Source: Toxorhynchites rutilus septentrionalis (Eukaryota; Arthropoda; Insecta; Diptera; Culicidae). Taken from it: a stretch of DNA of 64,000 nt. Of the stretch, positions 11,221 through 21,489 are shown in pieces. The stretch spans positions 253,169,994 to 253,233,993 of the forward strand of contig NC_073746.1 of assembly GCF_029784135.1 (NCBI RefSeq). Direction: 5' to 3'. The position numbers and the translations under genes were made by a program. Below the pieces are notes generated by a model. It searched no databases. It was not told where the DNA came from and was given only the letters and a program-made list of their open reading frames with translations. How positions within the stretch are numbered: the first letter of the stretch is position 1; each line of letters begins with the position of its first letter.

Positions 11221-13611
11221 CAAAACCTTATTGCTACTAGAGGCGAATGAACTGAAAAGTTTAAACCCTCTTAAAGCCAAAAAGAAGAAGAAGAAGAAAT
11301 CCTTATTGTACAATTTTCGAACGCATTTTTTGTCGACCAGATTTTGCTCCTTCTTTCGGAGATAATCTTCTCACATACGGATTTTCTGAATGGTACTTTG
11401 GTTAGAGTTTCCAAAATCAACTTTTTTATCTCTGCTTCCATCCTGCACCTTATTCGACACCAAACGAATCAACATGAAATTTTTATTGTCGAAAGATATA
11501 GGTTTTCTCAACAACTTGCTGTCAATAGATTTCTGATACGCCTACTACGACCGCTGCTAAAAATGAACAGTGATTCCGGATTCTAAATATTTCTGGATTC
11601 AATTGATGTGGAGTTTATATAAAGGTGATACCCTTATATTGACAGAGGTCACAGTTATTTGAATAAGTGCATGCATGCAGTGCAATACATTTCGGGACCA
11701 TATCAAAATGACGTCTCCAATGTCAAAACTGTGCTTCAGGTTCTAATTAGAAATGAACGCGTGAAAAGTGTCGATCATGTCCATCGTTTACTTATCGGAG
11801 AAAAATTTGATGGACGCAAAGCTCAATGACATAACGTCTTGAAGAAGGTTCGAATTTGCCAAAATAATTGCTTAATATAATAACTCAGATAGTTGGTAAC
11901 AATTTTTAGAATCTCTCTCCTTCGTTTTATAACATCTTAAATGGTGGAGTCCTAAATTTTGAATCTAATCTATAAAAATCAGATCATTCAATTTCTCTAG
12001 TAATTAACCATTGAAAAAAAAACGTGATGATAGATTTCCAATCGAAAAAGCTTTAATATAAACTACTGACATATTTGAACGATTAAGTTTTGTGATTCAA
12101 TATGCACACATCGGGACCATTCGGTTGTTTAGTACGTTCCTAAAATAACATGCACTAAACGCCTTCTGCTTTTCCTTCTCGGAAAAATATATACTTCCAA
12201 AAGTAACAGCAGAATAGCATAGAATCCTTATACCCACGACACTTGCATACTGTTCCTATACATTATATTAACACCCAAAATCGTCTGAAGGCTGATAGAT
12301 TCAGTACAACGAGCAGAAAAATGAAATCACCACAAAAATAATATCCATAACTGGTGATTCAATTTTAACAGGAATCAACGCAAATATACCCCATTTCGTA
12401 ATTATGTTATACGATTTTATATACACATTTATGACAACCGAAAGCTTTAACACGATCGTAAATTTAATCATGATTTGTGTGGGGTCACAAAATTTCAACA
12501 TTAAAACAGCTCACATAAACCCATCATGTATAGTGGAGTCTAAATATTCAATGTCACCAAACCCCATTCATTTGTGAATATATCGACGCATATCAGATAA
12601 AGTGTTCCATGCACTTAATACATTGAATCATAAATTTAAAAGAAAATTATTTGTTTCGGCTTTTGAAAAATTCTAAAATTTCAAAAATTACAGCGACAGT
12701 ATATAAATATTGCACGTGAGTCCAAATGTACCAATCAAAGGAGAACTATTTAAATAATAGCAGTTTAAAATAAAAATCCTTTTTCAACTCTCTAAAATTC
12801 TCTATTTACATGTATGAAATAAATAACCAGCTGTACGTAACTTGCACAAAGTAGTTAATTAACGATCAATGAAAGACTCTACTCAACTCGAATAATTGCT
12901 AATACTCGCAATATTTGCAATGTTTTTTTTTTTAAGTGAAGAAATAAACTAACAAAACATTCCACGATGCAAACAATAAGTTAACACGTTATTCAACACA
13001 TTTCTTTTGGATGGACAATCAGTAAAACAAAACCTGTATAACTAGACAACAATAGAATTCCCCCTTTCGTTTTCACTGCGTAGCACCACTAATCCTTAGT
13101 AGCGAGTACTGAATAATCCAAATAAACTTCGGGACGTGATTACTCTAATTTACCTGAAAGCGTTTCGCAAAAACAGCAGTGATACGATGAAAAATACAAG
13201 ACGATTTAAAATGTGATCCAGTTTTTAACTATGAAAATATCGAATTGTTGCGTAGTGTTTTCCTTTTTTTTTATAAATTCCAGTTACGTTAGAAATTTGT
13301 TAAATCAGTTGTACAACATAGGCCCTTTTAGAAAAATGAAATGTGCAAAGCCAGCGCTAACGATGATTCAGCTACAAATAAAATTTATTCAATTTTATGC
13401 AATCGGACAACGAAGTTCTATTCTTTTGAGCATATCCGAAACGTCCTTGCTCTCCGGTCAAAGTATATTCTGAGAATTTCAACTGCGAAGCTGCTCTTCC
13501 TCTTAACAACACTGGACTTTAGGTAGATTCATGATATTGTCGTATTATTTAGGATTACATCGATTCCCGAGCCGATCGATCCGCTGCCTAGGGTTTGTAA
13601 AGGGTTTTTGA
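11221..13611. other. AT-rich intergenic DNA, no gene seen
   Basis: There is a GAA-rich run at about 11285-11300. The rest shows no open frame with coding character, no RNA gene and no element boundary that I can support. Confidence 0.5.
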
Positions 13612-13728
13612 TTTCAACAATAGTATCCCTTCATTTAATTCCATGTATTTGCGGATATGATACATGATTTCGGCCATGCATCATAACCGCATATACACCG
13701 AATCGAATGAAGGATACTATTGTTGAAA
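13612..13728. repeat. 117-bp foldback hairpin
   Basis: Two arms of about 50-55 bp are inverted complements with few mismatches. The outer part of the left arm is TTTCAACAATAGTATCC and the right arm returns GGATACTATTGTTGAAA. Pairing continues inward through TATTTGCGGATATGAT against ATCATAACCGCATATA. A single transcript would form a long stem with a very short loop. It may be a tiny foldback element or a miRNA/hairpin-RNA precursor; the sequence alone does not decide. Confidence 0.8.
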
Positions 13729-13774
13729 ACAATTGTGAGAGTGAAAGTGAATGAATCGATCGCATTTTTGAATC

Positions 13775-14494
13775 TATATATTATATATATAAAAATGGAT
13801 TTCTGTCTGTCTGATTCTTATGGACTCGGAAACTACTGAACCGATCGACATGAAAATTGGTATGTGGGGGTTTTTGGGGCCGGGGAAGGTTTTCGTGATA
13901 GTTTGAGACCCCTCCCCCCTCCATAAGGGGGGGGGGGGGTCTGCCATACAAATGAAACACAAATTTCTACATTACTCGAGAATTAATCAACCAAATGCAA
14001 CCAAATTAGGCATCTAGAAGTTTTAGGGTGAAATAAATGTTTCTGTGGTGGTTAGACATTCCACCCCCTCTCTAAGGGGGGCTGCCATACAAATGAAACA
14101 CAAATTTCTACATTACTCTAGAATCAATCAAGCGAATGAAACCAAATTAGACATCTGGAGGTTTTTGGGTGCAATAAATGTTTTTACGGTGGTAAGATAT
14201 TCCTTTTCCCTCTCTTAGGGGGGCTGCCATGCATATGGAACACCAATTTTTGTATTACTCGAGAACTAATCAAGTAAATGAAACCAAATTAGGTATATTG
14301 AGATTATTCCATGTAACGGAGATATATGTTATTTGCAAGTGGTTGAAAAATCTTGAACGAGAATTGTGTCTGAAAATAATCTGATATGCGGTTGGACTCA
14401 TGAACTTGCGCTTACTAAGAAAACGTGAATGTTTGAAGGTATTGATAACAAAAACAAATTTTGGGCGGGACGAAGTTTGCCGGGTTAGCTAGTT
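13775..14494 (-). mobile_element. solitary tandem-repeat element with CTAGCTGACCCGG-type end
   Basis: One end reads GGATTTCTGTCTGTCTGATT next to a TA-rich run. The other end reads TTTGCCGGGTTAGCTAG at 14478-14494. Between them are three units of roughly 145 bp, each with a C/G homopolymer block, CTGCCATACAAATGAAACAC, and a TTACTCGAGAA-like segment. It is the reverse complement of the units at 34726-37876. There is no coding capacity. The layout of conserved ends around a tandem-repeat core recalls MINIME or Helentron-associated elements, but that assignment is from memory. Confidence 0.8.
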
Positions 14495-14786
14495 ATTAAA
14501 TATTTATGAACGGCGAATGTATTGTATTCATATTTAATTATATGTACGATGCACGTAATCACTGGGATGGTAACATTAGCCCAACCTTTTCTCAACTCTA
14601 TTTCTTCGCTTCTATTTAGGATAAATTAAATTTTTATATCAGTTCGATAACATCATTCAGATTATTTAATTCAAATACAGCCATACATAAGGGGATAGTA
14701 GTGGTAACAGCACCCAGTGCCCTATTGAGTCACTCTCATTGCCTCATGAATCATCACACAATAAGGTACACCCAAAGTTAATTTTT
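14495..14786. other. AT-rich flank of the full-length retrotransposon
   Basis: No gene or repeat is recognised between the tandem-repeat element and the target duplication at 14787. Confidence 0.5.
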
Positions 14787-14798
14787 AGCACATGTTAT
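14787..14798. repeat. target-site duplication, 3' side of the full-length element
   Basis: AGCACATGTTAT here is repeated exactly at 20793-20804. It directly abuts the T-run (poly-A of the minus-strand element). Confidence 0.93.
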
Positions 14799-15151
14799 TT
14801 TTTTTTTATTAATTCGTTTATTTTTACAGGCTCAGTTACTTAAGTTTAAAGGAGCCGAATTCTTAAATATATTTTTAAAACTATATATATATATATAAAC
14901 AATTTTCTTACATCTATGGTTAGTAAGGTGGAAAACCGATTACTCGCGGTGTGCTCGAGTTTAGAAGGGTGACATATTTTTAGGAGAAGGATGGGATATA
15001 AGGAAATTGTAACAATGTTGATGAGCACTCAATTCTTAAATATATTCGTATATCTATAGTTTATTTACATTTCAACTTATTCTACTATTTAAAGCAAGGG
15101 GACGAATTACCCGCAAAGGAAGGAAAGGAGGGTATAAGGATGTAGGAACAA

Positions 15152-18100
15152 TCACACACGAAGATCTATAGCTTTAAGGAAAACATATATATGGGACATG
15201 TAATCAAGGTCTATCCGAGCCAACACATCTCTCACCGGCACATTGGGCTGTCTTCCTCGGGCCCGAAGGGAGTTTTCTAAATTCGATCTGGCGACCAGAT
15301 ACACCTCGCACGACCAAACAACGTGCTCGATGTCGTGATAACCTTGGCCACAAACGCAGAGATTGCTGCTGGCAAGATTGAAACGGAAGAGTAGTGCATC
15401 TAACGAACAGTGATTGGACATGAGTCGGGAGAAGGTGCGAATAAAGTCCCGACTCAAGTCTAGACTTTTGAACCACGGTTTGAGGCTAACCTTAGGGATA
15501 ATCGAGTGAAACCACCGGCCCAATTCATCTTCATTCCACTTGCGTTGCCAGTTAGCGATGGTATTTTTGCGAACTAAAGAATAAAATTCATTGAAGGCGA
15601 TTTGACGCTGATATATATCGCCTTCAATTGCACCTACCTTTGCCAATGAGTCAGCCCTCTCATTACCCGGAATTGAGCAATTTGAAGGGACCCAGACAAA
15701 GGTAATGACATAACAGCTGGATAAAGCACTCAAAATTTCTCGTATTCTCTCAAGGAAGTACGGCGAGTGCTTTTCCGGCCTCACTGAACGGATAGCTTCG
15801 ACAGAGCTAAGACTATCCGTTACAATGTAATAGTGTTCAACAGGTCGTGAGGCGACGCTGTCCAGCGCCCAGTATATCGCTGCCAATTCAGCAATATATA
15901 CCGAGCAAGGATTCTGAAGACTGTGTGAGGTGCTAAAAAATACGTTGAACACTCCAAATCCTGTGGACTCATTCATAGAGGACCCATCAGTAAAGTATAT
16001 ATTATCACAATTGATACGCCCATACTTTGCATTGAAGATTGTAGGAACGAACCCCAATCTAAGATAATCTGGATTTTCATGGATTTTCTCCTTCATGAAC
16101 AGATCGAAATGTACAGAGGAATTGATGTAGTCAGGAAAACAAACACGGTTGGGAATATACGAAGAAGGAACAACCTGCATAGAGGTGAATTCATGATATG
16201 AACTCATGAATCTAGAATGAAAATTTAGCTCGATCAATTGCTCAAAATTTCCGATCACCAATGGATTCATAACCTTACACCGGATGAGGAACCGAAGAGA
16301 TAATAAATTGAAGCGATCTTTTAGTGGGAGTACGCCTGCCAAAACCTCGAGACTCATGGTATGCGTTGAGGGCATACATCCCAACGCAATACGGAGACAA
16401 AGATACTGAATTCGCTCAAGTTTAATGAGGTGTGTTTTGGCAGCGGATTGAAAACAGAAACTGCCATACTCCATCACTGAGAGAATAGTTGTTCGATACA
16501 ACATTATAAGATCTTCGGGATGGGCTCCCCACCAGGTGCCGGTAATTGTACGGAGAAAGTTTATTCTTTGTTGGCATTTTTTACTCAGATACCTAATATG
16601 GGCCCCCCAAGTACATTTGGAGTCGAACCAGACCCCAAGATACTTGAATGACATAGCATGAGTGATCGGTTTACCCAAAAGTTGAAGCTTTGGTTTTGCT
16701 GGTCTATGCTTCCTAGAAAAAACCACCATCTCTGTTTTCTCCGTGGAGAATTCGATCCCTAGCCCAATGGCCCAGGTTGAAAAATTGTTCAAAGTATCTT
16801 GTAAGGGTCCTTGCAGGTCGGATTCGTTTGGTCCTACGACAGACACCACTCCATCATCTGCAAGTTGTCTTAGGCTGCAATTTTGTGTAAGGCAATTGTC
16901 GATGTCGCTTACATAGAAGTTGTACAAAAGGGGGCTTAGACATGAGCCCTGGGGGAGGCCCATGTAAGAGACCCGACTTACTGCCGAATCTCCGTGAGAA
17001 AAGTTCAAATGTTTCTCACAAAGCAAATTATATAACATATTATTCAATAGAGGCGGCAGACCCCGAGAGTGTAATTTGTCTGACAAAACCTCTATTGAAA
17101 CAGAATCAAAGGCCCCCTTTATGTCCAAGAATACTGAAGCCATTTGTTTTTTTTTTCGGCGTAAGCCATTTGAATTTCTGAAGAAAGCAACGCAAGACAA
17201 TCATTCGTCCCCTTGCCCCTGCGGAACCCATATTGTGTATCTGAGAGTAGGCCATTCGTTTCAACCCATCGATCAAGGCGAAACAAGATCATTTTCTCCA
17301 ACAATTTCCGTATACAAGACAGCATTGCTATTGGGCGGTACGAATTGAAGTCGGACGCGGGTTTTCCGGGTTTTTGAACAGCTATAACTCGTACTTGTCT
17401 CCAATCATCTGGAACAATATTATGCTCCAGAAACCGATTGAATAAATTCAACAAGCGATGTTTTGCCACATCAGGGAGGTTTTTCAGCAAGTTGAACTTA
17501 ATTCTATCCGATCCCGGAGCAGAATTGTTACATAAAAGCAGAGCAAGAGAGAATTCTACCATCGAAAACTCGGAATCAAGATCGCACCTACCTTGTGGTA
17601 TATCTCGAACAATTTTTTGCACAGGAGCGGAATCAGGACAAACCTTCCGTGCAAAATTCAAAATCCATCGATGTGAATATTCTTCGCTTTCATTCGTTGA
17701 AGAGCGATTTCTCATGTTTCGAGCCACTTTCCATAATTTTTTCATTGACGTTTCTCGTGACAAACCTCCCACGAAATTTCGCCAATAAGCACGTTTTTTC
17801 CCTTTGATCAAGTTTTTAAATTGATTTTCAAGGTCCAAATACGTCTGAAAATTTTCAGGGGTTCCACGTTTCCGAAAAGCTTTAAATGCATTCGATTTTT
17901 CTACATAAAGCTTGGAACATATGCTATCCCACCATAGATTGGGAGGCCTTCGACGAATAGTGGAGCCTGGGATGGGTTTCGTTTGAGCGCGAACCGCGCT
18001 GTCATAGATCAAATGAGAAAGGAAGTTATACTCCTCCAATGGAGGTAAACCATCTCTGGAATTGATGGCTAGAGCAATCGCGTCCGCATATTTTTTCCAG

Positions 18101-18834
18101 TCAATGTGTCTTGTGAGGTCATATGCCATGTTTATAGATTCAGAAGAATTCGACCCAATGGTGATGGAAATTTTGATTGGCAAGTGATCACTACCGTTGG
18201 GGTCCTGGATTACATTCCACTTGCAATCTAACGATAGTGAATTCGAGCAAAGCGAGAGGTCTAGAGCACTTGGGTTAGCAGGAGGTTTAGGCACACGTGT
18301 TGTTTCCCCAGTGTTCAAAACGGTCATATTGAAGTTGTTACAAAGGTCATATATCAACAATGAACGATTGTCGTCGTACTGTTCCCCCCAGGCAGTTCCG
18401 TGAGAATTGAAGTCTCCCAAGATCAATCGTGGCTCAGGAAGGAGTGAGCACATGTCATCAAGTTGTTTGCGGCTAACCGCAGCTCTCGGAGGCCAATACA
18501 AGCTGACAATACAGAGGTCTTTGCCTCTGATGTTTGCATGACAAGCAACAGCTTCGATCCCTCCAATAGGTGGAAGGTCAATTCGAAAAAATGAGTGGCA
18601 CTTATTGAGCCCCAATAGTACCCCTCCGTATCTGTCATCGCGGTCCAAGCGTATAATATTAAAATCGTGGAAAGAGATATCATCTCGCGAAGAAAGCCAA
18701 GTTTCGGACAGAGCAAAAACATCACAATTGAAGTTATGAGTTAAAAATTTGAATGTATCCAATTTAGGGATAAGACTACGACAATTCCACTGTAAAACAG
18801 TGATATCTCCGACCTCTCTATCTAAATTAGACAT
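15152..18834 (-). pseudogene. retrotransposon ORF2 (endonuclease, reverse transcriptase, RNase H), copy 2, one frameshift
   Basis: The start at ATG 18834 overlaps the ORF1-extension stop (ATGTCTAA). The protein would be about 1,225 residues. The APE endonuclease spans about residues 10-220, with Asn17 in WNCRS, Glu44 in SETWL, Asp141/Asn143 in GDFNSH and the SDH triplet at 215-217. Reverse transcriptase follows from about 498 (SYRPIAMLSC), then IKGAFDS, GLPQGSCLSP and LADDGVV. RNase H carries FTDGSS, AELAAI, VTDSLSS and GNERADSLAK, so all four acidic residues are present. A CVCG-x4-H-x3-H-x4-C zinc-binding-like motif closes it. The only obvious lesion is an A10 run (17147-17156 as T) that shifts frame where A8 would keep it. 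Confidence 0.9.
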
Positions 18835-19402
18835 CAAGAGAGATAATCATTGCAAGGAGGGGCCATGTTTGCATCAATTGCTGTAAAATTGTCTTGATTA
18901 CTGGAAGCATTGAGAAGACAAGGGTTCTGATGGAGTCGGAAACATTAAAACACTTGAAGATTTGATCCAAAAGGTCAGACAACTTTATAAATCCCGATTG
19001 GGAAGTTGAGCTGGACGGAAAAACAGGGACAGTTGGGGTTTTTGATGTCCCCTCGAGTGCTGGGTCGTTCGAAGGTGAACTATTCCCACGGAAGCCAGGA
19101 GGAACCTGATTTTGCTTGTCCGCTTCACTCGATTTTTTAGGCAAGCTAACTGGGGGTATCACCGGGGGGACTTGTTCTTGAACTTTGGGAGTGGTCACAT
19201 TTTTGCGCCGGGGATTCCCTTTGAAAATAAACGGTGTGCCCCCGCTAGCTGTGTCCGCTTCCATTTCATCAACTGGCAACGTGGAAAAGGTATTGTGTGT
19301 TGAGATTGGTTGTTGTTGTTGTTGGGCCAGTGGAGAAGCGCCCTTTAAAATTTCCGCAAAAGTGCGCTTCGAGCGTTCGTTTAAAGAGCGCTTCTGTTTC
19401 TC
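18827..19402 (-). CDS. in-frame ORF1 extension beyond a UAG codon, copy 2
   Basis: After TAG 19403-19405 the same frame stays open for 191 codons to TAA 18827-18829. It begins EKQKRSLNERSKRTFAEILK, followed by a Gln run, a Pro-rich segment (VPPVIPPVSLPKK) and a hydrophobic amphipathic tail (KLSDLLDQIFKCFN). The frame has no other stop and its end overlaps the ORF2 start by 8 nt, as expected if it is the true C-terminal half of ORF1. The UAG is therefore either a single mutation shared by both copies or a read-through stop. No start codon is well placed for independent translation except an internal ATG near 19279. Confidence 0.7.
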   Translation of the reverse strand, partial: EKQKRSLNERSKRTFAEILKGASPLAQQQQQPISTHNTFSTLPVDEMEADTASGGTPFIFKGNPRRKNVTTPKVQEQVPPVIPPVSLPKKSSEADKQNQVPPGFRGNSSPSNDPALEGTSKTPTVPVFPSSSTSQSGFIKLSDLLDQIFKCFNVSDSIRTLVFSMLPVIKTILQQLMQTWPLLAMIISLDV

Positions 19403-20401
19403 CTAGCGACTCTTGTAAGTTTCACAAGCTGAGAGCGCGTGTGGGGATCCTCCGCAATATGGACACTTATGCTCAGTCGCACTGCAGGATTTCCCCTCAT
19501 GTTGCTCTCCGCAAGTGGCACAGCGCTCCTTGTTGGCACAATAATCTGAAGTGTGACCAACTGACTTGCATTTGTTGCAAGTCATGGGCTTTGGCACGAA
19601 GAGTCGCACAGGTAATCTCAATTTGTCCACCATAACGTAGTCAGGGAGGGCGGCACCAGCAAAGGTGACTCGAAACGAGTCGGACGGCATAAATTTCGTT
19701 TGGTCCCCATCATGGGAGAGTTTCCCGAGTTGGCGACAGTCCAAGATCTTTACTTCCATTGAGGGAAGCTTCTTGAACTTGCCTTTTCCTTCTTTTTTTA
19801 TTTGTTCGCTCGTCAGACCCGTTTCAGTTATCACCCCCTCAATTTCTACGTTATGGGAGGGTATAAATGATCTATATTCGAGAGTGAAGTGTTGGTCAGC
19901 AACAATCTCGTTTGCGTGTTTCCGTTCATTCACGACAACCCGCAATTTGTTCGGTCTAACCCTGCGAATTTCAGATACAGAAGTGTATCTGGCCAGATCT
20001 TTCATGATCTGAATCACGTTAAGGCTTTTTCCTTTTGGTTTTGGCCGGAGGAAAACAACCCACGGGCCAGTTCCAGGTGCATCTTCTGGATAAACTCTGA
20101 CACGTGGAGCGGAAACAACAGAGGGAGAAGACGAGGACGAGGACGAGGACGAGGATTGGGTTGGATCGGAAACATCAGAAGGGGGAAGCGAAATCGATGA
20201 TGGGAGAAGGGGAGTGGAAGTAACAGTCGGTTCAGAAGGGAGGCTTGCTATTTTCTTAGAGGGGGGCTTGGAAGGATGAGCAGATTCGTCCCCAGAAGAA
20301 TTATCTTCTTTTTGAGGGACTCGTTTATGTTTTTTCCCAGATCTTAAATGGGATTCATTATCGGAGATCTCCATCTCTGGAGATCCTCCACTATCCTCCA
20401 T
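19403..20401 (-). CDS. retrotransposon ORF1 (gag-like), copy 2
   Basis: The 332-residue frame starts at MEDSGGSPEMEISDNE. The order is an acidic Ser-rich N-terminus with a basic patch (SGKKHKRVPQ), a Pro/Ser-rich linker with a short poly-Ser tract, a conserved core (VVFLRPKPKGKSLNVIQIM, RRVRPNKLRVVVN), and three Cys/His clusters close to the C-terminus (CNKCKSVGHTSDYC, CATCGEQHEGKSC, CPYCGG). The likely role is binding element RNA and chaperoning it to the ORF2 enzyme. It ends at TAG 19403-19405, directly after YKSR. Exactly the same stop is present in copy 1. Confidence 0.88.
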   Translation of the reverse strand: MEDSGGSPEMEISDNESHLRSGKKHKRVPQKEDNSSGDESAHPSKPPSKKIASLPSEPTVTSTPLLPSSISLPPSDVSDPTQSSSSSSSSSSPSVVSAPRVRVYPEDAPGTGPWVVFLRPKPKGKSLNVIQIMKDLARYTSVSEIRRVRPNKLRVVVNERKHANEIVADQHFTLEYRSFIPSHNVEIEGVITETGLTSEQIKKEGKGKFKKLPSMEVKILDCRQLGKLSHDGDQTKFMPSDSFRVTFAGAALPDYVMVDKLRLPVRLFVPKPMTCNKCKSVGHTSDYCANKERCATCGEQHEGKSCSATEHKCPYCGGSPHALSACETYKSR

Positions 20402-20792
20402 TTTACAAAAATTTCTGTCTTATTTCTAATATATTATTGATTTTAACAATAATCTCGAAAAAAAAATAACAAAACAAAAACAAATTATGATAATAATATT
20501 AAACGCGCTATGGATCAACACAATAGCGCAAGAACAGCTCACACGGTCACGTGATGATAATTCCCGTTAACGACAGCCACACGATGGCGATCCCGTTATG
20601 CCGATGTTCAACAGCCGCCAAGGGCTGCAAGCTGCAAGAGCGCTGCTTCCTTTGTTCCACTTCACAAAAGGTCAATTCGAAAGCGGACAGCAATGACCTT
20701 CACTCGTACACTATACCAATCGCACAATAGTAAAAGTGGCAACGCACAATAACGACACTGAACTTTACTCGTCAAGAGTTGGATAGCGAATG

Positions 20793-20804
20793 AGCACATG
20801 TTAT
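20793..20804. repeat. target-site duplication, 5' side of the full-length element
   Basis: AGCACATGTTAT matches 14787-14798 exactly. Confidence 0.93.
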
Positions 20805-21489
20805 GGCATCACGAATTATCACATTGATTGAGCCGAAAAATAACGGAAAATGTTCTACTACCCAATACGTGTATATCATTTGTATAATATATATGCTAGA
20901 GCCAATATGAGCGAGCGAAACAGGAGGCACATTTACATGAAAGCATATGAAAGCTTTTCGTATAGTTTGCCAAATACATGGCCCAGACAGAGAAAGACAT
21001 ATTCTCTTTATCCTTTTAGAAAACATTTTCCAACTTCATTTATCATGATTATCACCAACCAGCTTTGGCTATATTCGTTCTCATCTCTACATCTTTATCG
21101 AGTAGCCAGTCTACTCAACTCTTACATCTCTACTAGAACTCTGCTCAGATACCTCTCTGAGCGGAGACAGAAGCTTTCGTACCCAGGGCGGAAGAGTCGA
21201 TTTGTGTACCAATATTGCTGCGGTTTACTGACATTTTGGTTCAATCAATTACTGTTGTGTACAACTTGGTGCGATTATATAGTCGAATAGTGGCTAACTT
21301 TAAACTCCATGTTAAATGTGAACACCTCCATGTGAAACCGGAATATGAAAATCGCTCATGCAGTTAGAATAAAGCAGCGCATTTTTCGATTTCAATCCTC
21401 GTAAATGATATGTTGATAAACAAATGACGCCATATTGATTTTGATTTTGGGTAGCCTATATTCAATTGATGTCTAACCCCTGCTATTTA
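20805..21489. other. intergenic DNA, no gene seen
   Basis: Open frames here have no family signature. No element ends are recognised. Confidence 0.45.

Larger units (their letters stand above)
14799..20792 (-). mobile_element. full-length I/LOA-type non-LTR retrotransposon, copy 2
   Basis: The element is 5,994 bp on the minus strand, bounded by a perfect 12-bp target duplication. Layout 5' to 3': CATTCGCTATC terminus, 5' UTR (20402-20792), ORF1 (19403-20401) with an in-frame extension after a TAG (18827-19402), ORF2 overlapping by 8 nt (18834-15152), 3' UTR (14799-15151) and a short poly-A. The 3' UTR contains a degenerate direct repeat: TTCTTAAATATAT at about 14860 and 15033, and a GGGTATAAGGA-like motif near 14993 and 15130. 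An APE-type endonuclease with a C-terminal RNase H places it in the I/LOA group. It is about 390 bp shorter at the 3' end of ORF2 in copy 1, which is truncated. Confidence 0.95.
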
